From assembly GCA_934552825.1 (NCBI GenBank), contig CAKTEQ010000002.1, forward strand, positions 310,001-374,000: a DNA stretch of 64,000 bases, written 5' to 3'. This document shows positions 27,481 through 35,774 of the stretch, one piece after another. The notes beneath the pieces were generated by a model. That model saw nothing but the letters and a program-made list of their open reading frames with translations, was not told the origin of the DNA and searched no databases. A program made the position numbers and the translations under genes. The DNA is from an uncultured Oscillospiraceae bacterium (lineage in GTDB: Bacteria > Bacillota > Clostridia > Oscillospirales > Oscillospiraceae). Each line of letters opens with the position of its first letter. Position 1 is the stretch's first letter.

Positions 27481-27720
27481 TCAATGCTCCTGTTCCACCA
27501 TGGACAGGATCTCGTCGTGGCTCAGCTCCACGCTGCCGAAGCGGACGAAGATGCCGTTTGTCACGGCGCTGTTCCACACCTGCATATCTGCGAGGGGGCG
27601 GAAGCGTATCTTGTCCAGATAGGGCTTCATGTCAAGGAGAAGCCGGCTTCCGGACACAAAATCGACCTGCAAAATATAGTCGGACAGTGGCGTAACGGCT
27701 GTGAGATACTTTCTGTTCAA
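27481..27720 (-). CDS. DUF2442 domain protein
   Basis: The 79-residue protein (NRKYLTAVTPLSDYILQVDF ... GSVELSHDEILSMVEQEH) matches the small DUF2442 fold, often linked to toxin-antitoxin-like or regulatory loci, with no proven role. TTG at 27720 is the best start: GGAGG is 8 bases upstream and homology starts there. A longer frame upstream would run through the terminator hairpin of the previous gene. It is the first gene of the lipoprotein operon. Confidence 0.75.
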   Translation of the reverse strand: MNRKYLTAVTPLSDYILQVDFVSGSRLLLDMKPYLDKIRFRPLADMQVWNSAVTNGIFVRFGSVELSHDEILSMVEQEH

Positions 27721-27756
27721 TATCGCGTCCTCCTTTCCGCAAGTGCCGCAAATATA

Positions 27757-27791
27757 TAAAAATCCACCGTACACTCATTGTACGGTGGATC
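27757..27791 (-). terminator. Terminator of the MalT-like regulator gene
   Basis: A 12-bp perfect stem (ATCCACCGTACA/TGTACGGTGGAT, loop 5 bases) is followed by TTTTTA on the minus strand. Confidence 0.9.
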
Positions 27792-27816
27792 TGAAAAAAT
27801 AACTATTAACCAAAGG

Positions 27817-30297
27817 TTAGCTCTTTCCCCGGAGCAGGCGGCACAGCTGCTGCCTCTTTGTCCTGGTGTCCCCCTGGATATGGAGCTTTGAGTATATCCG
27901 GCTTACATACTGCTTGACGCTGCCCTCGGAGAGAAAGAGCCTTTCCGCGATCTCCCTGTTGCTCAGGCGCTGGGTCAGCAGGTCCACTATCCCGCACTCC
28001 CGTTCTGTCAGCACGGCGAGCTCACGGGGTCTCACGGTCTCGGTCCGCCGCCGTTTCGCCCCTTCCCCAAGCTCGATGATACGGCGGATAAATTCGTCCT
28101 GAATTTCCTCCCTGAGCATCGTCTCCAGATAACCGTAGTTCTCCGCGAATGGCATAACGAAGCCGTCCGCCCGGGCGTCCCTGAGCGCCCGGGATAGCAG
28201 CTCCCGGGCCTCCCCGGTCTTGCCCAGCATGGAATAAGCCGCCGCGGTCTGGATGCGGATATGCAGGGCGACCAGCGCGTAATGCATCCCTTCACACAGA
28301 GCGAGCAGCTCCCCGCTGCGCCCGATGACCTTGGCGTACGCCCCCTGGGCGAGATACACCTGGCTCTCTATCATCTCCGCCATGGGTCTGCCCGGCGCGA
28401 GGATGTTGAGTGAGGATAGCCGGTGCCGGGCGAATATCTCCGGTATCCTCTCCGCCTCCCCCTGCACGGCGCGGCAATAGGCGCAGCTCCCGTTCCAGAT
28501 GTTTATCCACGCGGCGTTATGGTGCCCCAGCAGCGCCGTGCGCCGCTCCTCAAAGGTATACCGGGGCTCCGCGTCAGCAAACAGCGCCAGCCGCCACGCC
28601 AGAAAATCGCAGCACAGCGCCATGTTCTCCTGTCCGTTCCCCTCTATCCGGGCATAGGCGCTCTCCAGCTCAATTTGGGCGTCCGTGAGACGCCCCTGCA
28701 TATACGCCGCCTCCGCCCTCATGATCTTCTCCGCGCCCTGTCCGTGATTGCCCGTTATCTTGTAGTAATGGGGCATGCACTCGTCCATCTCGGCGAGCTC
28801 GCTTTCCAGCTCCCCCGGCGCCCGGTAGAACATCATCAGGACCGACGGGGAGCCGAAAGTCCATCCCCCGTCGTTGCGGATGCTGATGGCGGGGCGGGAC
28901 ATCTGGCTGCTGGCGCTGCGGTGCAGGCGGCTCATGGCGCTTATGTCATTGTAGCAGAGGAAGCTCATAATAAGGTCGCACTCCCCCCGCAGATTGCCCC
29001 GCTCCTCCCCAGGCAGCTCCGGATGCTCCTCGATGGCTGTCAGCAGCAGCTCCTTCAGCTCCAGCATCTTCGGGATGTTCCTCCAGTTGAACATACAGCG
29101 CATCAGCACCAGCAGAGCCAGCGGGTGTTTTTTTAGCGTGCCTTCCGGGCACTCAGCCAGTGTTTCAAGGACGTCGGCGGGCTTGAGAGAAGCCAGCAGG
29201 ACGCCCGCGTCCTTTCGCACCACCCGCAGCAGTCCGTCATAGTCGCCGCTGCGCCTGTACGCCCCCATGGCGTGGAGATACTGCCGCCGCTCCTCGTACC
29301 ACGCGCCGAAGCGCCCCTGATAAATCGCCTGCTTCTCCCCGCCCAACGCCTCGAAGGTGCGCTCGGCGCACTCCTTCATCATGTGGTGGAAGCGGTAGGT
29401 CGCCCCGTCCGGCAGACGCTTTACAAATGCGTTCTGCTCGGTGAGGGCAGAGACTATCTGGCCCGCGTCGTCATCCCCCGTGATAAATCCTGCCATCTCT
29501 CCTGTGAACTCGTCGGCGAGCCCCATGACCGCCAGGAATTCCCGCTGTCTCTCCGGAAGGGGGTCTATCATGGCGGCGGCAAAGGTGGTGTAGATGTCGG
29601 AATTCCTGTCCGGCAGCGCCCCGTGCTCCGAGAGTGTCCGAAGATTCAGATATATGGCGGAAAACCAGCCCTCGCTGGAATAGAGAAGGCTCTCCACCTG
29701 CTCGTCGGTGAGCTCCGTGCCGCAGCGGTGGGCGTATAGCGCCAGTTCCGTGTGGTTTAGCCTGAGCTGGTCCGTGCCGATATGATAGACCTTGCTCCCC
29801 AGGCGCACCGCCTCCCCGGCGGGCAGGAAGCGGTCCCGGCTCGCGATGATGAGGTGCACGTTTCCCGGCAGGCGGTTTGCGAGAGTACAAATGAAGGATG
29901 ACGCGCGCTTATCCGTCAGCAGGTGGAAATCGTCGATGAAAATATAGCGGCCCTCCTCCCCAGCCAGCTCGTGGCAGAGATCCTCCGCCAGCAGCCCGCC
30001 GCCCGCCGCGTCCGCGGGGCAGGCGTAGTCCCGCAGGCATTCAAAGCCCGCCCGGGCAAAGGCGTCCTGAGTGCTCTTCCAGAAGATGGCGAGGTTATCG
30101 GAATAGACGCTTATGCGTATTATCTTCATAGGCTCCGTCTTTGCCCGTTCCTCCAGATACCAGTTCACCGCCGTTGTTTTCCCATAGCCCATGGGTGCGA
30201 CAACAGTGGTGAGCCGGCAGTGCGATATGGGGCGCAGGCTTTCCTGAAGCCGCTCAGATATGTATATGGTGTTCAGGTTCCATTTTGGTTTCGGCAT
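27817..30297 (-). CDS. MalT-like LuxR-family ATP-dependent regulator
   Basis: This 826-residue STAND-type transcription regulator combines an ATPase domain (Walker A APMGYGKTT at 34-42; Walker B YIFIDDFHLL near 118), a long TPR-like helical middle, and a C-terminal LuxR helix-turn-helix (LTERECGIVDLLTQRLSNREIAERLFLSEGSVKQYVSRIYSKL). MalT-type proteins are activated by ligand and ATP. The ligand and targets here are unknown. The neighbouring lipoprotein operon on the same strand is a candidate target. A TATAAT at 30338-30343 lies upstream, but I see no good -35, which fits an activator-dependent or weak promoter. Confidence 0.88.
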   Translation of the reverse strand: MPKPKWNLNTIYISERLQESLRPISHCRLTTVVAPMGYGKTTAVNWYLEERAKTEPMKIIRISVYSDNLAIFWKSTQDAFARAGFECLRDYACPADAAGGGLLAEDLCHELAGEEGRYIFIDDFHLLTDKRASSFICTLANRLPGNVHLIIASRDRFLPAGEAVRLGSKVYHIGTDQLRLNHTELALYAHRCGTELTDEQVESLLYSSEGWFSAIYLNLRTLSEHGALPDRNSDIYTTFAAAMIDPLPERQREFLAVMGLADEFTGEMAGFITGDDDAGQIVSALTEQNAFVKRLPDGATYRFHHMMKECAERTFEALGGEKQAIYQGRFGAWYEERRQYLHAMGAYRRSGDYDGLLRVVRKDAGVLLASLKPADVLETLAECPEGTLKKHPLALLVLMRCMFNWRNIPKMLELKELLLTAIEEHPELPGEERGNLRGECDLIMSFLCYNDISAMSRLHRSASSQMSRPAISIRNDGGWTFGSPSVLMMFYRAPGELESELAEMDECMPHYYKITGNHGQGAEKIMRAEAAYMQGRLTDAQIELESAYARIEGNGQENMALCCDFLAWRLALFADAEPRYTFEERRTALLGHHNAAWINIWNGSCAYCRAVQGEAERIPEIFARHRLSSLNILAPGRPMAEMIESQVYLAQGAYAKVIGRSGELLALCEGMHYALVALHIRIQTAAAYSMLGKTGEARELLSRALRDARADGFVMPFAENYGYLETMLREEIQDEFIRRIIELGEGAKRRRTETVRPRELAVLTERECGIVDLLTQRLSNREIAERLFLSEGSVKQYVSRIYSKLHIQGDTRTKRQQLCRLLRGKS

Positions 30298-30371
30298 GGC
30301 GTCTCCTCCGGGCGATAGTTTTCCGACTGTTGTTTTTATTATACCATATGGGCACGGACAAGAAAAGCCTC

Positions 30372-30560
30372 AACCCCAAGGGAACCCGGCGAAGCGCGCT
30401 CCCCCAAAGGCTCCCCTTGGTGATCAAGGGGAGCTGGCTCGGCAAAGCCGAGACTGAGGGGATCAGAAGTACAATTTATAAGAGTTCTTGTTACTTTCTT
30501 TGGCTTATCAAAGAAAGTAACCAAAGAAACCCGCTGAGGCAGGCGACTGCGGTCGCCGGC
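30372..30560. repeat. B and C repeat modules
   Basis: 30399-30478 is a B element with apical CTCGGC-aaa-GCCGAG (30438-30452) and tail GATCAGAAGTACAATTTATAAGAG, also seen at 13832-13915. 30488-30522 is the C hairpin (GTTACTTTCTTTGGC ... CAAAGAAAGTAAC), followed by the GGCGACTGCGGTCGCCGGCG segment. Confidence 0.75.
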
Positions 30561-30935
30561 GTTCATTTAGTTTTTTAAGGCTGCCCCCAGCAGTGCCCGG
30601 CTCGTGCATCCAGTCAAACCTGCGGTGCGTCCACATGCATCGGACACGTTGAATATAGTCCCTTCCCCTTGAGTAGAACGCCTCCAACTCAGAGGGAACT
30701 GATGACTCTGCGTCCCCGGTTCTCAAGGGGTGCTGGCACCTGCCTGCATAACGGTAGTAGTCTGAGGCGCAGGGTGAGATTGCCACTTAAATCTACGATT
30801 CTGGGCGTGTAGCGTCAGCGGGCCGGGGAGCTGAAGTCGCTGCCAATCACCCGCCGCGCCGACGTGGGAACCACGCTGTCCGTGGACGCCCCTTCGCCGC
30901 CGCAGGGGCTTTGCCCCTGTCGGCGAAGCGATTTC
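30561..30935. repeat. D module, most complete copy
   Basis: This is the second full copy of the D module (other copies about 13990-14370; partial 1058-1310; inverted partial 17825-17995). It contains AAGGCTGC ... AGCAGTGCCCGGC, an AAGGGGTGCTGGCACC hairpin, and a terminal hairpin with TTCGCCG/CGGCGAA outer and GGGGC/GCCCC inner stems (30893-30927). No coding potential is convincing. Small frames lack ribosome sites. Confidence 0.7.
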
Positions 30936-30960
30936 TTTGGGTTAGACCACCAGAAAAAGA

Positions 30961-31200
30961 TGGTGCGCCGCTCCGGGCTCGCCCTTTTGCCCCGATTCCG
31001 CGTTATCGTCCTTGACATACAGAAAGTATGTCTGCGTCCTCTGCCTTGAATCAAGACAAAAGGGCTGAGCCGGGAGTCGAGGATTTTTGAAGAGAAAATT
31101 GCGTCTGGATGCAAGGCTTTGGGAGCGAGGAATAATTGCCTTTATTGCGAGTGAGCAAAACGCGGCAGACGGGCGCAATTTTCCTTCAAAAACGGCACAG
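30961..31200. repeat. E element, copy 2 (about 240 bp, structured)
   Basis: This aligns gap-free to 17461-17700 in the same orientation. Both large stem-loops are preserved, and the outer arms of the AAAATTGCGTCTG/CAGACGGGCGCAATTTT stem are identical in the two copies. Here it follows directly on the D module. Confidence 0.75.
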
Positions 31201-31204
31201 CATC

Positions 31205-31335
31205 CTTCTCTGGTGGTCCACGTTTCTTTGGCGCAACAAAGAAACGAACAAGAAGCTTCCTGCGCCGATGCGTCAATCCCCCCTGCCAGCCTCATGGCTG
31301 GCGCCCCCCTTCACGAGGGGGGCTTTTCTCCCCCT
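31205..31335. repeat. C-like hairpin and GTCAATCC module
   Basis: 31222-31251 is a CGTTTCTTTGGC/CAAAGAAACG hairpin. 31262-31325 is the GCGCCGATGCGTCAATCC module with CCAGCCtcatGGCTGG and a C-run to G-run stem ending in GGGGGGCTTTT. From 31340 to 31465 I see no feature. Confidence 0.65.
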
Positions 31336-31466
31336 TCACAAGGCCCGCCTTCACTCAAAATAAGTTAATTATTTAACGCTTGCATTACTGTAACCATAGG
31401 TGTATCATAAATACAACTTTTCAAAGTGCGGCGGTCTGCTACGCCGCCGCACGACACACTCCCTAT

Positions 31467-31500
31467 AAAGAAAGGCTTCCCCTCGGGGAAGCCTTTCTTT
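31467..31500 (-). terminator. Terminator of the trpXYZ operon
   Basis: A near-perfect stem (AAAGAAAGGCTTCCCC with GGGGAAGCCTTTCTTT) 12 bases past the stop. Confidence 0.85.
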
Positions 31501-31512
31501 CTGTTTGGATAT

Positions 31513-32286
31513 TCAGTTGCCGCACTCCACGCTGATGGTGTTGAAGATCTGGAGGATGTCGTCCACAGTGGTGTTCTTCTTGTCCTCCCCGCGCTTATCC
31601 AGCACGATACCGCCCTTGTCCATCATAATGAGCCGGTCCCCGTACTCCACGGCGTAGCGCAGGTTGTGGGTGACCATGATGGCTGTGAGCTTCTTCTCCC
31701 GGACGACCCTGTCCGTCAGCTCCATTATGGTGTCCGCGGTCTTGGGGTCCAGCGCCGCGGTGTGTTCGTCGAGGATGAGAAAGTCGATCGGCGTCATCGT
31801 CGCCATAAGCAGAGCCACGCTCTGGCGCTGGCCGCCGGAGAGGCTGCCCATCTTCACGTTCAGCTTATCCTCCAGCCCCAGTCCCAGGGACGCGAGCTGT
31901 TCCTTATAATACCCGGCGCGTGACTTATTCACCCCGAAGGACAGCCCGAAGTGCTTGCCCTTGTTGTCTGCCAGGGACATATTCTCCAGGATAGTCAGGT
32001 CCGGGCAGGTACCCATGGCGGGGTTCTGGTATACCCTGCCGATATGCCGGTAGCGCACGAACTCCCTGTCTTTGTTGATGACGCGCCCGCCCACGGAGAC
32101 GGTGCCCCCCTGGATGGGGATGGAGCCGCAGATGATGTTGAGCATGCTCGTCTTGCCGCTGCCGTTGCTGCCCACTACGGACACGAAGGAGCCGTCCTCC
32201 ACGGTGAGGTTGAAGTCCGTGAACAGGGACGTCTCGGACACTGTACCCGGGTTATATATTTTCTTGATGTGTTTCAGTTCAAGCAT
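31513..32286 (-). CDS. trpZ: ABC transporter ATPase, tryptophan-type (TrpZ-like)
   Basis: The 257-residue ATPase has GSNGSGKTS (Walker A), LSGGQRQSVALLMA (signature), DFLILDEHTAALDP (Walker B) and THNLRYAVEYG (H-loop). The ALDPKTADTIMELT stretch and the 8-bp overlap with the permease gene match the ABC systems whose solute proteins are of the ABC_sub_bind family. A tryptophan T-box heads the operon, so tryptophan or a related aromatic is the likely cargo. Confidence 0.85.
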   Translation of the reverse strand: MLELKHIKKIYNPGTVSETSLFTDFNLTVEDGSFVSVVGSNGSGKTSMLNIICGSIPIQGGTVSVGGRVINKDREFVRYRHIGRVYQNPAMGTCPDLTILENMSLADNKGKHFGLSFGVNKSRAGYYKEQLASLGLGLEDKLNVKMGSLSGGQRQSVALLMATMTPIDFLILDEHTAALDPKTADTIMELTDRVVREKKLTAIMVTHNLRYAVEYGDRLIMMDKGGIVLDKRGEDKKNTTVDDILQIFNTISVECGN

Positions 32287-33166
32287 TTTCAGCAGCTCCC
32301 TTCTTGCGGATGTTGCCCAGCACCAGGACCACCAGGAACAGCACCGCCGTGACCAGCTTAAGGAGGTTCGCGGGCAGTCCCACGCTGATAGCAGCCTGGA
32401 TGCAGATCTTATAGAGGATGCTGCCGAAGAGCGCCGCCGTGGTGCCCTTCACGAAGCCGAGCTTCCGGAAGATCGTGCTGCCGATTATTACCGCCGCCAG
32501 ACCGAACACCATCTGGCCGGTGCCCATGGTGGCGGAGAAGGAGCGCTGCTCGTGGCAGACTATGCAGCCCGCCAGCGCCACGAAGGCGTTCGCGATGACG
32601 AGGCCCAGTATCTTCATGCCCCCCTTGTCCTTCGCGAGGGTCGTTACAAGCGCCGCGTTGTTGCCCGTCGCCCGCAGGAGCAGGCCGCTCTTCGTCTTGA
32701 GGTAGAGGTCCAGAAGTATCTTGCAGACGATGGCTATCAGGACGGAGATGATGAGCTTGCGTATGAGCAGGCTCGTGCCGCCCAGCAGCGCCATGGTGGG
32801 CGCCGCCGTGAAGATGGTGTCGATAGCCCGCTCCACGGCGAGGTTTGACCCCGCTATCTGCAGGTTTATGGAGAAGAGGGCTGTCATTGTAATTATGCCC
32901 GCCAGCAGGTCCCGGACCTTCAGGCGCACATGGATTACGCCCGTGATAAGCCCCGCCAGAGCGCCCACGGCGATAGCCGCGAGGAGCGTGAGGTAGGGGT
33001 TGCAGCCGTGGACCAGAAGCACGGCTGTGACGGCAGCACCCAGAGGGAAGCTGCCGTCAACGGTCAGGTCGGGGAAATCCAGTATCTTATAAGTAATGTA
33101 GATGCCGTAGGAGAGCAGGGCGTATATGCAGCCCTGAGTGAGTGTGCTTATGAGAAGTTCAAGCAT
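32279..33166 (-). CDS. trpY: ABC transporter permease, tryptophan-type (TrpY-like)
   Basis: This 295-residue integral membrane protein has eight or more hydrophobic helices, beginning LISTLTQGCIYALLSYGIYITYKILDFPDLTVDG. It resembles branched-chain amino acid and sugar permeases. I choose ATG 33166, not the TTG two codons earlier, because AAGGA lies 10 bases upstream and the family start is MLELL. The gene lies between trpX and trpZ. Confidence 0.87.
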   Translation of the reverse strand: MLELLISTLTQGCIYALLSYGIYITYKILDFPDLTVDGSFPLGAAVTAVLLVHGCNPYLTLLAAIAVGALAGLITGVIHVRLKVRDLLAGIITMTALFSINLQIAGSNLAVERAIDTIFTAAPTMALLGGTSLLIRKLIISVLIAIVCKILLDLYLKTKSGLLLRATGNNAALVTTLAKDKGGMKILGLVIANAFVALAGCIVCHEQRSFSATMGTGQMVFGLAAVIIGSTIFRKLGFVKGTTAALFGSILYKICIQAAISVGLPANLLKLVTAVLFLVVLVLGNIRKKGAAENA

Positions 33167-33187
33167 ATCCAAACAGTCCTTTTCTGA

Positions 33188-34219
33188 TTATTCGGCGGAT
33201 TCGATGGCGGAGTCGGCGATTGCTTCGGGCACTGTGAGGCCCAGCTCGGCGATTGCGTCGCTGTTGATGTAGTAGTTGAAGCCCGTCACTGTCTCATAGG
33301 GCATTTCCTCGGCAGTTGTCTCGCCCTTGAGTATCTTCGCTGCCATTGCGCCTGTCTGGCGGCCCAGCTCGAAGTACTCGATGCCGGCGGATGCCACGCA
33401 GCCCAGCTTGACCTGCTCGACCTCGCTGCCGTATACGGGGATGCCCGCCTCGTTCGTCTTCTCGAGGATGGAGGACAGCACGCCCACCACGTTGTTGTCA
33501 GTCAGGTTGGAGAAGCAGTCAACGCCCTTCTTGATGAGTGTGTCAGCAGCCTGGGTCACTTCGCTCTGAGCTGTGACGCCGATGGACTCGATGGTGAAGC
33601 CGTAGTCGGGAGCCTTCTCCTCGTACTCGGCGATAGCGGATACGGAGTTTGCCTCGCTTGTGGTGTAGATGATGCCGATGGTCTCAGCGTCGGGCTGCAT
33701 CTGGCGGATGAGGTCCAGCTGGGCCTCAACGGGGAGCTTATCGCTTGTGCCGGTGATGTTGCCGCTGTCAAGACCCGCGGCCACGGGGTCGGTGATAGCT
33801 GTGAAGATAACGGGGATGTCCTTGTCCTCGGCGGCTGCGAAGCAGGCTGTCGCGGAGGGCGTCGCCACGGCGCACATGAGCGCCACGTTGTTTGCGGAGA
33901 AGCTCTGGGCGATCTGGGTTGCCACGGAGTCGTCAAAGCTCGCGTTCTGGTAGCTTATCTCAAAGTCCACGCCTTCCTCAAGGCCCGCGTCCTTCAGGCC
34001 CTGGATGAAGCCCTCGCGGCAGTTGTCCAGGGATGCGTGCTCGCCGTACTGGCTGATGCCGATGACGGGTACGTCCGCCTTGGTCTCGGTGTTCGTCTCA
34101 GTGTTTGTGTCGGGTGTGGTGTCGGGAGCTGCGGTCTCCTGCTTTGTGCCGCAGGCGGCGAGGGACAGCGCCATGACCAGCGCCATTACGATGCAGATGA
34201 TACGTGTAAACTTTTTCAT
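33188..34219 (-). CDS. trpX: ABC transporter substrate-binding lipoprotein (TrpX-like)
   Basis: The 343-residue binding protein has a lipobox (LSLAAC, Cys23), a Thr-rich linker (about 30-50) and an ABC_sub_bind fold. Typical motifs are IGISQYGEHASLDNCREGFIQGL and NLTDNNVVGVLSSILEKTNEAGIPVYGSE. It captures the substrate for TrpY/TrpZ. ATG 34219 has AAAAGGAG 9 bases upstream. It is the first gene of the T-box-controlled operon. Family members can bind other amino acids. The UGG specifier in the leader is the main reason to name tryptophan. Confidence 0.87.
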   Translation of the reverse strand: MKKFTRIICIVMALVMALSLAACGTKQETAAPDTTPDTNTETNTETKADVPVIGISQYGEHASLDNCREGFIQGLKDAGLEEGVDFEISYQNASFDDSVATQIAQSFSANNVALMCAVATPSATACFAAAEDKDIPVIFTAITDPVAAGLDSGNITGTSDKLPVEAQLDLIRQMQPDAETIGIIYTTSEANSVSAIAEYEEKAPDYGFTIESIGVTAQSEVTQAADTLIKKGVDCFSNLTDNNVVGVLSSILEKTNEAGIPVYGSEVEQVKLGCVASAGIEYFELGRQTGAMAAKILKGETTAEEMPYETVTGFNYYINSDAIAELGLTVPEAIADSAIESAE

Positions 34220-34324
34220 GGTATTTATCTCCTTTTATATATGTCAGCGTTGTTTGTATTCTTCTCTTCTTCCGCGACGCCATCGCCATCGCTTTGTCAA
34301 AAGGCACATCTCAAATTCCTCCAA

Positions 34325-34616
34325 ATAAAAAATCCCTGTCCCAGCTGTTATGCTGGGACAGGGAACAAAAATCATTTCCTGCGGTACCACCCGGCTTGAC
34401 GCTTGCGCGCCCGCTCTGCCTGTACTTACCATACAGCGGGATTTTTTAACGGAGTCCCTGCTCCGGCTCACATACAGCGCCAAGCGCTTTCCGATCGCCC
34501 TCAGAAGCCCATTCACACGCCACTGCCCGCACCGCGATCCCACCATCCGCGGCTCTCTTTGCCGGTCAACGAAGCGGTTACTCACTCTTCATCAACGGTT
34601 TGTCTTTGAACTTTAT
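34325..34616 (-). promoter_or_regulatory. T-box riboswitch, tryptophan-type (UGG specifier)
   Basis: On the minus strand the leader has a GTTGATGAAGAGTGAGTAACC K-turn-like start and AG-bulge and distal-loop elements (GGATGGTGGGATCG). The specifier-loop segment GTGTGAATGGGCTTC has the codon TGG at 34509-34511. The T-box GGGTGGTACCGC (34381-34392) follows, then a terminator with a 13-bp stem (34333-34364) and TTTTTT. Uncharged tRNA-Trp would stabilise the antiterminator and switch on trpXYZ. Confidence 0.93.
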
Positions 34617-34622
34617 GCTCGG

Positions 34623-34651
34623 ATTTTAGCACAGCAAAGCGGCCTTGTCAA
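34623..34651 (-). promoter_or_regulatory. Promoter of the T-box/trpXYZ operon
   Basis: On the minus strand TTGACA (34646-34651), 17 bases, TAAAAT (34623-34628), just upstream of the T-box. Confidence 0.88.
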
Positions 34652-34699
34652 CAACTATTTTCGCCAAAAGAGGCGGCAGAAAAATCATAAATTCCGGTG

Positions 34700-34825
34700 C
34701 ATAACGCACAGACTTCCCAAAAGGCTTCCACGGCGAGCCGGGCAGCGAAGCGTTGCCGCACCTCTCATCCCCTCCGTCACCTTCGGTGACACCTCCCCTT
34801 GGTCACTCAAGGGGAGCCTTTGTGG
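34700..34825. repeat. B element, reverse orientation
   Basis: CATCCCCTCC, apical GTCACC-ttc-GGTGAC (34776-34790), then ACCTCCCCTTGG ... CAAGGGGAGCC, lying between the metA stop and the trpXYZ promoter. Confidence 0.75.
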
Positions 34826-34850
34826 TCGCTGTCCGCCTGCGTGATATAGA

Positions 34851-35774
34851 TCACTCCTCGCCCACCCGGGATATCTCGTATGGCGTGGTCTGATACACAT
34901 AGTAATTGAGCCAGTTCGTGTACATAAGCTGCGCCGAGCTGCGCCAGGTGCACAGGGGCTCGTTTTTCGGGTCGTCCCCGGGGAAGTAATTCTCCGGCAG
35001 GGCGATGTTCTTCCCCTTCTCCACATCCCGCAGATACTCCTGCATGAGCGTGGTGCGGTCGTATTCCGGGTGTCCGGTGATAAAAAAGCGGCGGCTGTCC
35101 TGAGTCTTCACGGCGAATACCCCCGCCCTGTCCGACACCGCCATGACCTCCAGCTCCGGCACCCCCTCGATGTCCGCCCGGTCCACATAGGCAAAGCGGG
35201 AGTGGGGCACATAGAACACGTCGTCCAGTCCACGGAAGAAGGGTGAGTCCTTCTTCAGCGCCCGGTGCTCGAACACGCCGAAGAGCTTCTCGTCAAGGCT
35301 GCGCTTCGGGATGCCGTAGTGATAATACAGCGCCGCGAGGGCGCCCCAGCAGATGTGCATGGTGCAGTAGACGTTCGTCTTTGTCCACTCCATGATGCGG
35401 CAGAGCTCCTCCCAGTAGTCCACGGCCTCGTAGTCCATGTTCTCCACAGGCGCGCCGGTGATTATCATGCCGTCGTAGCGCCGGTCCTTTACCTCGTCGA
35501 AGCTCACATAGAAGGACTCCAGGTGCTCCGCGTCCGTGTTGTGGGACTCATGGCTTATGGTGCGCAGCAGGTCTATCTCTATCTGAAGAGGCGTGTTGGA
35601 GAGCTTGCGGAGCAGCTGCGTCTCCGTGACCTCTTTTGTGGGCATCAGGTTGAGTATCAGCATCTTCAGGGGACGGATGTCCTGGTGCATGGCGCGGAAC
35701 TGGGTCATCACGAAGATGTTCTCGCTCTCGAGAACGGTGCGCGCCGGAAGTGAATCTGGAATTTTAATCGGCAT
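34851..35774 (-). CDS. metA: Homoserine O-acyltransferase MetA, acetyl-type
   Basis: MetA activates homoserine for methionine synthesis. The 307-residue protein has the nucleophile Cys142 (HICWGA), His235 and Glu237 (GHPEYD), in the same numbers as E. coli MetA. Position 111 is Glu (GAPVE), the residue reported for acetyl-CoA-using MetA enzymes, where succinyl-CoA users have Gly. ATG 35774 has AAGGAG 7 bases upstream and starts MPIKIPDSLPA. The pdxK stop overlaps its start by 11 bases. No SAM-box or other leader was recognised. Confidence 0.94.
   Translation of the reverse strand: MPIKIPDSLPARTVLESENIFVMTQFRAMHQDIRPLKMLILNLMPTKEVTETQLLRKLSNTPLQIEIDLLRTISHESHNTDAEHLESFYVSFDEVKDRRYDGMIITGAPVENMDYEAVDYWEELCRIMEWTKTNVYCTMHICWGALAALYYHYGIPKRSLDEKLFGVFEHRALKKDSPFFRGLDDVFYVPHSRFAYVDRADIEGVPELEVMAVSDRAGVFAVKTQDSRRFFITGHPEYDRTTLMQEYLRDVEKGKNIALPENYFPGDDPKNEPLCTWRSSAQLMYTNWLNYYVYQTTPYEISRVGEE

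Noticed and set aside
30942..31295. Open frame of 117 codons over the E element on the minus strand (similar frames at 17330-17614)
   Set aside because: It covers the repeat, lacks a ribosome site, and its product differs between copies at loop positions. I see no protein-type conservation.
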